Notes: generated from the letters alone by a model not told the origin. Positions 25,102 through 34,431 are shown, counted from the first letter of the stretch. The stretch is 64,000 nt of DNA from Azoarcus sp. KH32C (GCF_000349945.1 NC_020516.1:3348001-3412000), one strand, 5' to 3'. Made by a program: numbers and translations.

Positions 25102-26559
25102 TCAGTCCGCCAGCGCACGCACCTTCACTGGCCTGCCCTTGAGCCTGCCGGCGCCGAGCCTGCGGACGGCGTCGCGCGCGATTTCGCGCACGACTGCGAC
25201 GTAGGTCGTCTGATCGGTCACGGTGATCTTCCCGACCTGTTCGCGCGTAAAGCCGGCCTCGCCGGTCAACGCGCCAAGCACGTCGCCGGGGCGGATCTTG
25301 TCCTTGCGGCCGCCCAAAATCTGCAAGGTCACCATCGGCGGCACCAATGGCGAGTCGTCGCCGCTTTGCAGCGAGCCGAGGCCATGCCACTCCGGATCGC
25401 TACCCATCATCTGCCCGATGACCGCGACCCGGCGCTTGTCCGCCGGGCTACACAGCGTCAGCGCCCAGCCGTCCTCGTCGGCACGGCCGGTACGGCCGAT
25501 TCGGTGGATATGGACTTCGGGGTCGGGCGTCACGTCTACGTTGATGACCGCCTCGAGCTGCGCGATATCGAGCCCGCGCGCTGCGACGTCGGTCGCCACC
25601 AGCACCGAGCAGCTGCGATTGGCGAACTGGATCAGCACCTGGTCGCGCTCGCGCTGCTCCAGGTCGCCGTTCAGCGTCAGCGCATGGAAGCCCTCGGCTT
25701 GCAGCACGTCCCGGAGATTGCGGCACTGCTGTTTGGTGTTGCAGAAGGCGAGCGTGCTGACCGGGCGGTAGTGCTTGAGGAGCGTGCCAACTGCCTGCAG
25801 GCGCTCGTCGTGCTTGATCTCGTAAAAGCGCTGGCGGATCTTGCTGCCTTCGTGCTGCTCCAGCAGCTTCACTTCCTGCGGATTGCGCAGGAATTGCTGC
25901 GCCAGCCTTTCGATCCCCTCCGGGTAGGTCGCGGAGAACAGCAGCGTCTGGCGTCGGGTGGGGCACTGCTGCGCGACGAAGGCGATGTCGTCATAGAAGC
26001 CCATGTCGAGCATGCGGTCGGCCTCGTCAAGCACCAGGGTGTTGAGCGCATCGAGCTTGAGGCTGCCGCGATCGAGGTGATCCATGATGCGGCCGGGCGT
26101 GCCGACGACGATGTGTGCGCCATGCTCCAGGCTCGCCCGCTGCGGGCGCATCGTCGTGCCGCCGCACAGCGCGAGGATCTTGATATTGTCGGCCGCACGT
26201 GCCAAGCGCCGGATCTCCTGCGTCACCTGATCCGCGAGCTCGCGCGTCGGGCACAGCACCATTGCCTGCACGGCAAAGCGGCGCGGATTGAGGTTTGTCA
26301 GCAGCGCCAGCGCAAAGGCCGCGGTCTTGCCGCTACCGGTCTTGGCCTGCGCGATCAGATCGTGACCGGCGAGCGCCAGCGGTAGGCTGGCGGCCTGGAT
26401 CGGCGTCATCGTGCGGTATTCGAGTTGCTGCAGCGTGGCCTGCAGCGCAGGGGACAACGGCAGCTCGCTGAAGGACGGTGCGGCGTTGCCGGTCGCACCC
26501 GGCAGCACGCCGAACGATTGCGGCGGAGTGGATTCGGTCGTGCTCACGTTTCGCCTCAT
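25102..26559 (-). CDS. dbpA: ATP-dependent RNA helicase DbpA
   Basis: A DEAD-box helicase acting on 23S rRNA helix 92 during 50S assembly. Motifs in order: Q-motif region (about 30-56), AKTGSGKT at 72-79, PTRELA, TPGR, DEAD at 177-180, SAT, and HRIGRTGR. The C-terminal 75 residues (VTLQILGGRKDKIRPGDVLGAL) form the DbpA RNA-binding domain that distinguishes it from other DEAD-box proteins. The start ATG overlaps the stop of the upstream gene as ATGA, suggesting coupled translation; a GTG four codons later is a possible alternative. Confidence 0.94.
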   Translation of the reverse strand: MRRNVSTTESTPPQSFGVLPGATGNAAPSFSELPLSPALQATLQQLEYRTMTPIQAASLPLALAGHDLIAQAKTGSGKTAAFALALLTNLNPRRFAVQAMVLCPTRELADQVTQEIRRLARAADNIKILALCGGTTMRPQRASLEHGAHIVVGTPGRIMDHLDRGSLKLDALNTLVLDEADRMLDMGFYDDIAFVAQQCPTRRQTLLFSATYPEGIERLAQQFLRNPQEVKLLEQHEGSKIRQRFYEIKHDERLQAVGTLLKHYRPVSTLAFCNTKQQCRNLRDVLQAEGFHALTLNGDLEQRERDQVLIQFANRSCSVLVATDVAARGLDIAQLEAVINVDVTPDPEVHIHRIGRTGRADEDGWALTLCSPADKRRVAVIGQMMGSDPEWHGLGSLQSGDDSPLVPPMVTLQILGGRKDKIRPGDVLGALTGEAGFTREQVGKITVTDQTTYVAVVREIARDAVRRLGAGRLKGRPVKVRALAD

Positions 26560-27041
26560 GTGCGCCGGCGCGGGCCGGCCGGCTTGCGCCAGTGGCCGGG
26601 ACGCTTGTGTTCCGTTTCCGCCGACTTGGGCTTGGGCATCAACAGGTTCTGCCCCGCCCCCTGGCCGGCAGCCCGATGGGCCGCGATCGCCGCACTCAGT
26701 TGCGCCACCGTCGGCACCGCGAGCACCTGTTCGCCATGCGCAAGATGCGCCGAGAGTCCCGCCTTGACGCCGAAAACGCGCTCCGCCGTATCGGCCTTCT
26801 TCGGCAACCCCGTGATGATCTTCTGTGCGTCCGGGGCGAGCGTGAAGCGGCCTTCCACCTCGCCGATCAGGCCATGCATGGAGAGCCGCTGAAATGCTTC
26901 GCAGAGTTTCCCTTCGGAAGGGATGGCACCCTGGATCAGGTCCACCGCCGCCATGATTTCGAAAAGTTCCGCGGGCTTGCGCTTGGAAGCGAGTGCCATG
27001 GCGAGGAGAAGGAGTGCGTCAATGTCGTGAACCGGGTGCAT
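26556..27041 (-). CDS. Hypothetical protein translationally coupled to dbpA
   Basis: A 161-residue soluble protein I do not recognise. The first 85 residues (HDIDALLLLAMALASKRKPAELFEIMAAVDLIQGAIP...LCEAFQRLSMHGLI) look like a helical winged-helix-type domain, and the C-terminal tail is basic (KPKSAETEHKRPGHWRK), as in many RNA- or ribosome-associated proteins. The start at 27041 has AAGGAA seven bases upstream; the longer in-frame ORF upstream is not supported. Coupling to dbpA suggests a role in RNA or ribosome biology, which is inference. Confidence 0.75.
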   Translation of the reverse strand: MHPVHDIDALLLLAMALASKRKPAELFEIMAAVDLIQGAIPSEGKLCEAFQRLSMHGLIGEVEGRFTLAPDAQKIITGLPKKADTAERVFGVKAGLSAHLAHGEQVLAVPTVAQLSAAIAAHRAAGQGAGQNLLMPKPKSAETEHKRPGHWRKPAGPRRRT

Positions 27042-27247
27042 CAAATTCCTTTGAAACCTGTGAAAAAATAATAGCTTGAGGCGGGCGGAGCCAGCGCGGG
27101 TGAGAGTGTAAGCGCTGGCGGGGGCAATACGGCGTAGCAGCGCACAATATTGCGTTTCCGGCGGGTGCGCCCCCGTCGATGAAACCTCGGGACGGCGACA
27201 CGGTTCTAACTTCCATCGACGGAGCATCCGGCTCCCCGGTGAAGGCA

Positions 27248-28087
27248 ATGACCATCTCCCCTCTGATCTCCCCGATCAACCTCTTCGGGCTCGGCAGCAT
27301 CAATCCTGTCAGCGCGACGCTGGCGCAGGGTAGTACGTCCAGCCTCGCCGCGCTCACCGGCAGTTCCACGGTCGTCCAGATCTCGGAACTCGGCCACCTG
27401 CTGTCGTCGATCGTGGCCTTCCAGGATAGCCTCTCGGCGCTGCACCCGGGTTCGACCGACAGCGGACTGGGCAACAATTTCGGCACGGATTTCGGCAGCC
27501 TTGCCGCCGAAGCCCAGAGCTTCGTCGACGCCTTCAACGGGCTGCAGACCGACATCAGTCCGTTCGGCGGCATCGATGGCGGAAGCGGCCTTTTCGGCAT
27601 CCTGTCCGGTTCCTCGCAGACCACCCAGATCAACAACGCACTGAACGAACGTTTCGCGAGCACCTTCGATAACGGCAACTCCGGTCTCACGCACCTCGCC
27701 GATATCGGCATCCAACTTCAAGCCTCTCCGATACCCGGCCTCGGCGGGCGCGCGAGCATCGACCTCGCGAAGCTCAAATCGGCCTTCGACGGCGACCCGG
27801 CGGGCAGCTTTTCGCTGCTGTCGAAGGCGGTCGAATCTTTCGGCACGCTCGCGTCCGGCTTCACAGGCGACACGAGCAACGGCTCACTGATCGGCAGCCT
27901 GCTGAGGATCAACGCTGCCCAGCAGTCGCTCGGCCTGCTGGGCGCTTTCACCGGCTCGCAAACCGGACTGCAGGGCGCATCCGACCTGCTCGCGCTGGCT
28001 TCGCTGAGTGGCGGCACAACGAGTTCGCAAGCGCAGCTGCTGTCGGCGATGAACCAGTTCACGCTGGTTTCGTCATTGCTCGGCTGA
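27248..28087 (+). CDS. FliD-like Ser/Gly/Leu-rich protein, function unknown
   Basis: A 279-residue protein of low complexity rich in Ser, Gly, Leu, Asn and Gln, without cysteine. The C-terminal half (IDLAKLKSAFDGDPAGSFSLLSKAVESFG) resembles the C-terminal region of flagellar cap protein FliD and related hook-associated proteins. There is no classical signal peptide, as expected for a type III exported flagellar protein. No flagellar genes are nearby. The start at 27248 has a GGTGAAGG site; an in-frame ATG at 27179 is possible. The FliD link is tentative. Confidence 0.6.
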   Translation: MTISPLISPINLFGLGSINPVSATLAQGSTSSLAALTGSSTVVQISELGHLLSSIVAFQDSLSALHPGSTDSGLGNNFGTDFGSLAAEAQSFVDAFNGLQTDISPFGGIDGGSGLFGILSGSSQTTQINNALNERFASTFDNGNSGLTHLADIGIQLQASPIPGLGGRASIDLAKLKSAFDGDPAGSFSLLSKAVESFGTLASGFTGDTSNGSLIGSLLRINAAQQSLGLLGAFTGSQTGLQGASDLLALASLSGGTTSSQAQLLSAMNQFTLVSSLLG

Positions 28088-28116
28088 CACGGTACGCCGC
28101 AGCGCCGACGCCGTAT

Positions 28117-28146
28117 GCTAAAGAGATGAAATCTACCGTCTTTAGC
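28117..28146. terminator. Hairpin downstream of the FliD-like gene
   Basis: GCTAAAGA (28117-28124) and TCTTTAGC (28139-28146) form a perfect 8-base stem with a 14-base loop, 30 bases after the stop. There is no T-run, so termination is uncertain. Confidence 0.4.
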
Positions 28147-28253
28147 GCAGCGCACCATCCTGGCGTCCGGGTAATTTTGACTCGGAATGCCTTGTGCGGC
28201 CTAGATATATAAATGACTAATTGACCTATAAAAACATTTTTCCATAAATCATG

Positions 28254-28282
28254 TTGCATCGCACAAGCGCGACCACTATGAT
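28254..28282 (+). promoter_or_regulatory. Promoter of small RNA copy 1
   Basis: TTGCAT (28254-28259) and TATGAT (28277-28282) are separated by 17 bases, a good sigma-70 spacing. The upstream 50 bases are AT rich. The element TTGCATCGCACAAG is nearly the same in copy 2. Predicted start is near 28289. Confidence 0.75.
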
Positions 28283-28288
28283 TTGAAT

Positions 28289-28354
28289 TGTCTCCTCCAC
28301 CCTCCTCCTTTGGTGTGGATTTAGCCCGGGCCGTCAAACGCTCGGGCTTTTTCT
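28289..28354 (+). ncRNA. Small RNA copy 1 with anti-Shine-Dalgarno loop
   Basis: A predicted RNA of about 66 bases. It begins with a single-stranded UCUCC and folds a short hairpin from UCCAC (28296-28300) and GUGGA (28315-28319). The loop of that hairpin shows CCUCCUCC, a complement of the ribosome-binding site, and the RNA ends in a strong terminator. A near-identical copy lies at 33932 and a diverged one at 34182. It runs into the 3' end of the convergent LysR gene. The structure recalls the alphaproteobacterial cuckoo RNAs with CCUCCUCCC loops, and perhaps the Rfam family called Betaproteobacteria toxic small RNA; identity to either is unchecked. No reading frame is conserved. Confidence 0.75.
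28323..28354 (+). terminator. Terminator of small RNA copy 1
   Basis: The AGCCCGGG/CTCGGGCT stem contains one G-U wobble where copy 2 has A-U, and is followed by a long T-rich run. Confidence 0.85.
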
Positions 28355-28356
28355 TT

Positions 28357-29265
28357 TCAGTTGCCGCTCGGTGCACTCAGCAACGTCCAGATGCGGTCGA
28401 CCATCGGATTGCTGTTATCGGCGGCACGATGCAGGCGCACTTCCAGCGGGCAGCTCCATTGAGCCGGGCCGGCCGCAACAAGCCTCCCCTCGGCCATTTC
28501 ACGTCCGACGCAGCTTTCGGGCAGCCAGCCGAGGCCATGGCCTTCGAGCACCATGGCCTTCAGCGCTTCCGACATGTGCGTGTCGAAGGAACGGTCGAAA
28601 TGACAGCGCTCGTTGGCGCCGAGCAGGATCATCTCGACGACGTGCCCGAGATAGGTGCCTGAGGAATACGCGAGGAAGGGAACCGCCGCTTCCGCGCGTC
28701 CGGGAAGTTTGTAGCGCGGGCGGCCATCTTCGCGGGGCGCGGACAGCGGCAGCATACGATCGGTCGCGAGCGAGATGTAGGGAAAGCGCACCGGATCGAG
28801 CAGCATCGGCAGTTGCGGGTGATGGTAGGCGATCACGAGGTCGGTCGCGCCCTCGATCAGCGCGGAGGCGCCTTCCGGAACGTTGACGGCACCCACGCGT
28901 GCGACGACGTTGCCCAGCGCTTCCTTCAACTGCCCCAGCCAACGCGGAAAGAAGGTCAGCGACAAGGTGTGCGCAACCGAAAAGCGCACCGTGTCGATGT
29001 TACCCGGCGACTGGCCGCGCAGCACCGTGCGCATGTCGTAGGTGCGCCGCAGGATGTCGGCCGCGAAGCCGCGGAAGATCCGCCCCGCGGCCGTCAGATG
29101 CACGCCCTGCGAGCGGCGATCGATCAGCTCGACGCCAAGCCAATCCTCGAGCGCCTGGATGTGGCGGCTGAAGGTCGGCTGCGACACATTGCGGCGCTCC
29201 GCGGCACGCGAAAAGGCGCGTGCGTCGGTCAATGTGAGGAAATCCTCGATCCATTTGATTTGCAT
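28357..29265 (-). CDS. LysR-family transcriptional regulator
   Basis: A 302-residue regulator with the N-terminal helix-turn-helix (about 4-60: FLTLTDARAFSRAAERRNVSQPTFSRHIQALE) and a C-terminal effector domain. It is divergent from aspA across 138 bases and so probably controls the aspartate module (aspA, symporter, racemase), with aspartate or fumarate as a plausible effector. Its 3' end abuts the terminator of small RNA copy 1. The start matches the family pattern MQIKWIEDF. Confidence 0.93.
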   Translation of the reverse strand: MQIKWIEDFLTLTDARAFSRAAERRNVSQPTFSRHIQALEDWLGVELIDRRSQGVHLTAAGRIFRGFAADILRRTYDMRTVLRGQSPGNIDTVRFSVAHTLSLTFFPRWLGQLKEALGNVVARVGAVNVPEGASALIEGATDLVIAYHHPQLPMLLDPVRFPYISLATDRMLPLSAPREDGRPRYKLPGRAEAAVPFLAYSSGTYLGHVVEMILLGANERCHFDRSFDTHMSEALKAMVLEGHGLGWLPESCVGREMAEGRLVAAGPAQWSCPLEVRLHRAADNSNPMVDRIWTLLSAPSGN

Positions 29266-29313
29266 GTTCGGTCGACTCCTGTCCGGGTGCTATTCGGCTT
29301 TCTTGGGGATCTT

Positions 29314-29328
29314 ATGCGTTTTTTGCAT
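29314..29328. promoter_or_regulatory. Candidate LysR operator between the regulator and aspA
   Basis: ATGC (29314-29317) and GCAT (29325-29328) form an inverted repeat with a 7-base T-rich centre, a dyad of LysR-box size placed in the shared promoter region. Binding is inference. Confidence 0.35.
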
Positions 29329-29403
29329 GGCATGACACGAAATCTCAGTGCCGTCCGTAGCATTCATTCACCCCCACCCCCACACCAGCCGATAGGAACA
29401 AGA

Positions 29404-30834
<1,431 letters not shown>

Positions 30835-30895
30835 TCTGTACCCGACGCCACAAAACACTAATCACCCCAAAGGGGTCGTGTCGAGGAGACTCAAA

Positions 30896-32215
30896 TTGAA
30901 ATTCAATAAACTCACCACCTGGATCTTCATCAGCCTCGTGCTCGGGATCGTCGTCGGCTACGTCTGCAACACGACGGCTCCCGACGCCGCGGCGGCAAAG
31001 GAAGTCGCGAGCTACTTCTCGGCGCTCGCCGACATCTTCCTGCGCATGGTCAAGATGATCATTGCGCCGCTGGTGTTCGCGACCCTCGTGTCCGGCATCG
31101 CAAGCCTCGGCGACACCAAGGCGGTCGGTCGCATCGGCCTCAAGGCGATGGGCTGGTTCGTCACCGCGTCCTTCGTGTCGCTGCTGCTCGGCCTCGTCTG
31201 GGCCAACGTGCTGCATCCCGGCCAAAGCATGAATCTGCCGCTGCCGGACGCGGGCGCGGCGACGAACCTGAAGACCTCGGCGCTGAACTTCAAGGACTTC
31301 ATCGTCAACGTCTTCCCGAAGAGCATCTTCGAGGCGATGGCGGGCAACTCGGTGCTGCAGATCGTGATCTTCTCGCTCTTCTTCGGCTTCGCGCTGAGCT
31401 CGCTGAAGGACGCGACCGGCAAGGCGATGGTGAGTACGATCGAAGAGTTGGTGCACGTGATGATCCGGATCACCGACTACGTGATGCGGTTCGCGCCGGT
31501 CGGCGTGTTCGCTGCGGTCGCCGCCGCGATCACCGTGCAGGGCCTGGGCGTGCTGTCGACCTACGCGACGCTGATCGGGAGCTTCTACCTCGGCCTCGCT
31601 TCGCTGTGGCTGGTGCTGATCGCGGCCGGCTACCTGGTGCTCAAAAAGCGCGTGTTCACGCTGCTCGGGCTGATCAAGGAACCGACGATCATCGCCTTCT
31701 CGACCGCCAGCAGCGAAGCGGCCTATCCGAAGACGATGGAGCAGCTCGAGAAGTTCGGCGTCAAGGACGAGGTCACGGGCTTCGTGCTGCCGATGGGCTA
31801 CGCCTTCAACCTCGACGGTTCGATGATCTACCAGGCTTTCGCGATCCTCTTCATCGCCCAGGTGTATGGCGTCGAGATGTCCTTCATGACCCAGCTGTCG
31901 ATGCTGCTGGTGCTGATGGTGAGCAGCAAGGGCATGGCCGGCGTGTCGCGGGCGTCGCTGGTGGTGGTCGCGGCGACGCTGCCGATGTTCAAGCTGCCTG
32001 AAGCCGGCCTGCTGCTGATCATGGGCATCGACGTCTTCCTCGACATGGGCCGCACCGCGACCAACGTGATCGGCAACAGCCTCGCGACCGCGGCGATCGC
32101 GAAGTGGGAAGGCAAGCTCGGACCGACCGTACTCGACGCGGACGAGGCGGAAGAAGCCGAGGCCGAACCCGCCTTCGCCCCGCAGGCGACCGCTGCGCAG
32201 GGCATCGAGGCCTGA
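30896..32215 (+). CDS. Dicarboxylate/amino acid:cation symporter (DAACS family)
   Basis: A 439-residue secondary transporter with about eight helices and two re-entrant loops. The Ser-rich loop STASSEAAYPKTME, the SMIYQAFAILFIAQ helix and the DVFLDMGRTATNVIGNS motif mark the GltP/DctA family. It likely imports aspartate, fumarate or glutamate for aspA just upstream. The start is a TTG seven bases after GAGGAG; an in-frame GTG at 30878 would swallow that ribosome site. The C-terminal tail is acidic. A terminator follows the gene. Confidence 0.88.
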   Translation: MKFNKLTTWIFISLVLGIVVGYVCNTTAPDAAAAKEVASYFSALADIFLRMVKMIIAPLVFATLVSGIASLGDTKAVGRIGLKAMGWFVTASFVSLLLGLVWANVLHPGQSMNLPLPDAGAATNLKTSALNFKDFIVNVFPKSIFEAMAGNSVLQIVIFSLFFGFALSSLKDATGKAMVSTIEELVHVMIRITDYVMRFAPVGVFAAVAAAITVQGLGVLSTYATLIGSFYLGLASLWLVLIAAGYLVLKKRVFTLLGLIKEPTIIAFSTASSEAAYPKTMEQLEKFGVKDEVTGFVLPMGYAFNLDGSMIYQAFAILFIAQVYGVEMSFMTQLSMLLVLMVSSKGMAGVSRASLVVVAATLPMFKLPEAGLLLIMGIDVFLDMGRTATNVIGNSLATAAIAKWEGKLGPTVLDADEAEEAEAEPAFAPQATAAQGIEA

Positions 32216-32234
32216 CAGGAAGCTCGCGGGTACA

Positions 32235-32277
32235 CGCCGCCGCGTCGAGCCCCCGAGGCTCGCCCGGCGGCGTTTTC
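32235..32277 (+). terminator. Terminator between symporter and racemase genes
   Basis: ACGCCGCCG (32235-32243) pairs with CGGCGGCGT (32266-32274), with a GAGCC/GGCTC stem inside, followed by a short T-run. It may lower expression of the racemase gene that begins 27 bases later. Confidence 0.65.
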
Positions 32278-32303
32278 ATTCCGCAATCGGACAGGAGAAA
32301 TCC

Positions 32304-33758
32304 GTGCACGACAAGAACAGCCCACGCCGCTTCGGCATCGTCGGCGGGCTGGGCGCGCTGGGCGCGGCCGACGTCTTCTTCAAGCTGGTGAAAGCCCTTC
32401 CGGCGCGGAGCGGACAGCAGCAACCGGAACTGATCTTCGAGCAGCGCCCCTTCCGCGAGGACGACGAACCCGGCACGATCTCGGCGTCGCAGAACGGTCG
32501 CAAGCTCTATGTCTTCGAGATGCTGAGGCAGTTCGAGGCGCGCAAGGTCGATGCGGTGATCCTCCCCTGCTTCCTGAGCCACACCTTCCTCGACGAGCTC
32601 AAGACCGAGATCCGGCTCCCCGTCATCGACATCATGCTGGCCCTGCACCGGCACCTCGTGCATCGGCACGCCCGAGTGCGGAAACTGGGCATCCTGACCT
32701 CGGACTACGTCCGCGGAAAAGGTTTGTTCGAGCGTTATTTTCCGACCGCACAATGGGATCTCGTCTACCCGCAGGCCACGGTCCAGCGCGAGTGCGTGAT
32801 GGCGGCGATCTACGGCGCGGACGGGATCAAGGCCGGACAGCTGCAAGGCCGCTCCGTCGAACGGCTCGCCGCGGCATGCGCCGATCTGGTCGAACAGGGC
32901 GCGGAACTGATCGTGCCCGGCTTCGCCGAGGTGCCGATCGTGAACGATGCGCTGCTCGAACGCGGTTTCCCGGTCCTCGACACGAACCAGATCTACGCCC
33001 GCCACGCGGTGTCACAGGACGCGCTGCCGGATCGACGGCCGTTCAAGATCGGTGTAGTCGGCGGCGTCGGGCCGGCGGCGACTGTCGACTTCGTCGCCAA
33101 GATCGTCCGCAACACGGAGGCGCGGCGGGACCAGGAGCACGTGAAGCTCGTCGTCGAGCAGAATCCGCAGATCCCGGACCGCACCGAACATCTCATCGGC
33201 GACGGCCCGGACCCGACGATCGCCCTCTACTCGACCTGCAAGAAGCTCGAAGCGGCCGACGCCGACATCATCGCGATCCCGTGCAACACCGCACACGCCT
33301 TCGTCGAGCGCATCCAGCCCTACCTGTCGATCCCGGTCGTGAACATGCTCGACGAGACGGTCGAGCACATCCGCCGGCGTTTCGGCGGCGATACGCTCGT
33401 CGGCCTGCTGGCGACCAGCGGAACGGTCGGGAGCGGCGTCTATCACGCTGCCGCCAAGAAGGCCGAACTGCGACTGCTCGTACCGGACGACGCGCACCAG
33501 GCCTTGGTGATGAACGCGATCTACGGCCCGAAAGGCGCGAAGGCCGGCTTCACCGAGGGAGAGTGCGTCGGCGAGCTGCGTCACGCGCTCGCATCGCTGG
33601 CGGAGCGCGGGGCGGAGGTCCTCATTCTGGGTTGCACCGAGCTGCCGTTGCTGCTTACGGCGGACCAGGCTTATGTCGTCCAAGGAAGAACGGTGGCCGT
33701 GCTCGATCCGACGGAGATTCTCGCGAAGCGATGCGTCGCCCTGAGCGGTCGCAATTGA
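32304..33758 (+). CDS. Double-domain aspartate/glutamate racemase-family protein
   Basis: A 484-residue protein made of two fused Asp/Glu racemase domains; single-domain relatives have about 230 residues. Domain 2 (about 248-484) has both catalytic cysteines, Cys327 in IPCNTAHAF and Cys444 in LGCTELPLL. Domain 1 (about 8-240) keeps the first, Cys89 in LPCFLSHTF, but has Gly206 in VPGFAEVP where the second should be. So only one active site looks complete. The start is GTG with AGGAG upstream. The position after aspA and the symporter suggests conversion of D-aspartate to L-aspartate. Hydantoin racemase-like or regulatory roles for domain 1 are possible. Confidence 0.85.
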   Translation: MHDKNSPRRFGIVGGLGALGAADVFFKLVKALPARSGQQQPELIFEQRPFREDDEPGTISASQNGRKLYVFEMLRQFEARKVDAVILPCFLSHTFLDELKTEIRLPVIDIMLALHRHLVHRHARVRKLGILTSDYVRGKGLFERYFPTAQWDLVYPQATVQRECVMAAIYGADGIKAGQLQGRSVERLAAACADLVEQGAELIVPGFAEVPIVNDALLERGFPVLDTNQIYARHAVSQDALPDRRPFKIGVVGGVGPAATVDFVAKIVRNTEARRDQEHVKLVVEQNPQIPDRTEHLIGDGPDPTIALYSTCKKLEAADADIIAIPCNTAHAFVERIQPYLSIPVVNMLDETVEHIRRRFGGDTLVGLLATSGTVGSGVYHAAAKKAELRLLVPDDAHQALVMNAIYGPKGAKAGFTEGECVGELRHALASLAERGAEVLILGCTELPLLLTADQAYVVQGRTVAVLDPTEILAKRCVALSGRN

Positions 33759-33802
33759 GCATGAGAGTGTCGCATTTGCACTGGATGGTGCACTGCAAAA
33801 TA

Positions 33803-33822
33803 CAAGTCTTGTAGAAGACTTG
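33803..33822 (+). terminator. Hairpin after the racemase gene
   Basis: CAAGTCTT and AAGACTTG form a perfect 8-base stem with a GTAG loop 45 bases after the stop. Only a weak T-rich stretch follows, so it may be an mRNA 3' end rather than a full terminator. Confidence 0.45.
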
Positions 33823-33896
33823 GCCTTCTATCCGCACAAATACTGAAGCATTCGAAAACCTGATCGTCGAATAGAAAAATTTGTAGAACAACTTTA

Positions 33897-33925
33897 TTGC
33901 GTCGCACAAGGCGGTTCGTTATGAT
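33897..33925 (+). promoter_or_regulatory. Promoter of small RNA copy 2
   Basis: TTGCGT (33897-33902) and TATGAT (33920-33925) are 17 bases apart, the same spacing as in copy 1. TTGC(A/G)TCGCACAAG is shared by both copies over the -35 region, with a TGC-N3-GCA dyad inside it. Confidence 0.75.
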
Positions 33926-33931
33926 TTGAAC

Positions 33932-33998
33932 CGTCTCCTCCACCCTCCTCCTTTGGTGTGGATTTAGCCCGAGCCGTCAAACGCTCGGGCTTTTCTTT
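33932..33998 (+). ncRNA. Small RNA copy 2 with anti-Shine-Dalgarno loop
   Basis: It matches copy 1 at nearly every position of the predicted transcript: a 5' GUCUCC, a UCCAC/GUGGA hairpin (33939-33943 with 33958-33962) whose loop shows CCUCCUCC, an AUUU spacer and a terminator. The sequence outside promoter and transcript is unlike copy 1, so the conserved unit is the RNA gene itself. Base pairing with Shine-Dalgarno sequences of mRNAs is the likely mode of action; targets are unknown. Confidence 0.75.
33966..33998 (+). terminator. Terminator of small RNA copy 2
   Basis: AGCCCGAG (33966-33973) and CTCGGGCT (33984-33991) form a full Watson-Crick stem followed by a T-rich run. Confidence 0.88.
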
Positions 33999-34181
33999 TG
34001 TCGCGCCAAAAAAAAGCGTCGTCGTCTCGTATCCGGCACTGACTCGTGGCTGCTCGCAAGGGCATTTGCCTGCCATCAGCGCGCGGCCCGCCATCCCCCT
34101 GCTATGTACCCGATTTGTTAAATAGCAAAAACTCGGGCGAGCATCGTCCCCAGGCCTTGATTGAGAGTCTAAGATTGAATC

Positions 34182-34242
34182 GTCTCCTCTTCAGCGTGGG
34201 TTTGGCCCGAGCCGCGTCATACGCGCTCGGGCCTCTTCTTTT
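34182..34242 (+). ncRNA. Small RNA copy 3, diverged
   Basis: The 5' GUCUCCUCUUC and the terminator layout match copies 1 and 2. The loop hairpin with the second CCUCC motif is lost, the -10 is weaker (TAAGAT at 34170-34175) and no -35 is clear. The terminator stem is longer by two pairs. It may be a decayed or differently controlled member. Confidence 0.55.
34204..34242 (+). terminator. Terminator of small RNA copy 3
   Basis: GGCCCGAG (34204-34211) pairs with CTCGGGCC (34226-34233), with an inner CGCG/CGCG stem and a T-rich tail. The closing pair is G-C where copies 1 and 2 have A-U. Confidence 0.85.
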
Positions 34243-34431
34243 GCCGCCCCGCATCCCGCGCCCCTGCGGGATTGCGCGCACTCCCGACGCGCAGCCATGC
34301 AACTCGAACAGCATGGAACTTCGGGCTCCGTCATTAGCGTTGATGTCGTATTGATATTCCGATCGATTTATCGGAGCATACCGCCCACGAACCGCATCAC
34401 CGAATCGGGCGTTCGCTCGCCCCTCCCCTGT

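Larger units (their letters stand above)
33759..34431 (+). other. Gene-free 673-base stretch holding two small RNA copies
   Basis: Between the racemase gene and the next protein gene there is a hairpin at 33803-33822, an ATTCGA/TCGAAT inverted repeat (33850-33855, 33867-33872), small RNA copy 2, a short AT-poor spacer and small RNA copy 3. From 34245 to 34431 nothing recognisable was seen. Short open frames here have no ribosome site or family likeness. Confidence 0.7.

Noticed and set aside
28813..29403. An extended N-terminus for aspA reading back through the LysR gene
   Set aside because: The extra 197 residues are antisense to the helix-turn-helix gene and have no aspartase likeness; the ATG at 29404 has a ribosome site.
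30863..30875. ACCCC-AAA-GGGGT mini hairpin before the symporter gene
   Set aside because: A five-base stem with a three-base loop and no T-run is too weak to call a terminator or riboswitch.
33894..34094. Short open frames overlapping the small RNA copies
   Set aside because: They are on the other strand or out of frame between copies, without a ribosome site; the conservation follows RNA structure, not codons.
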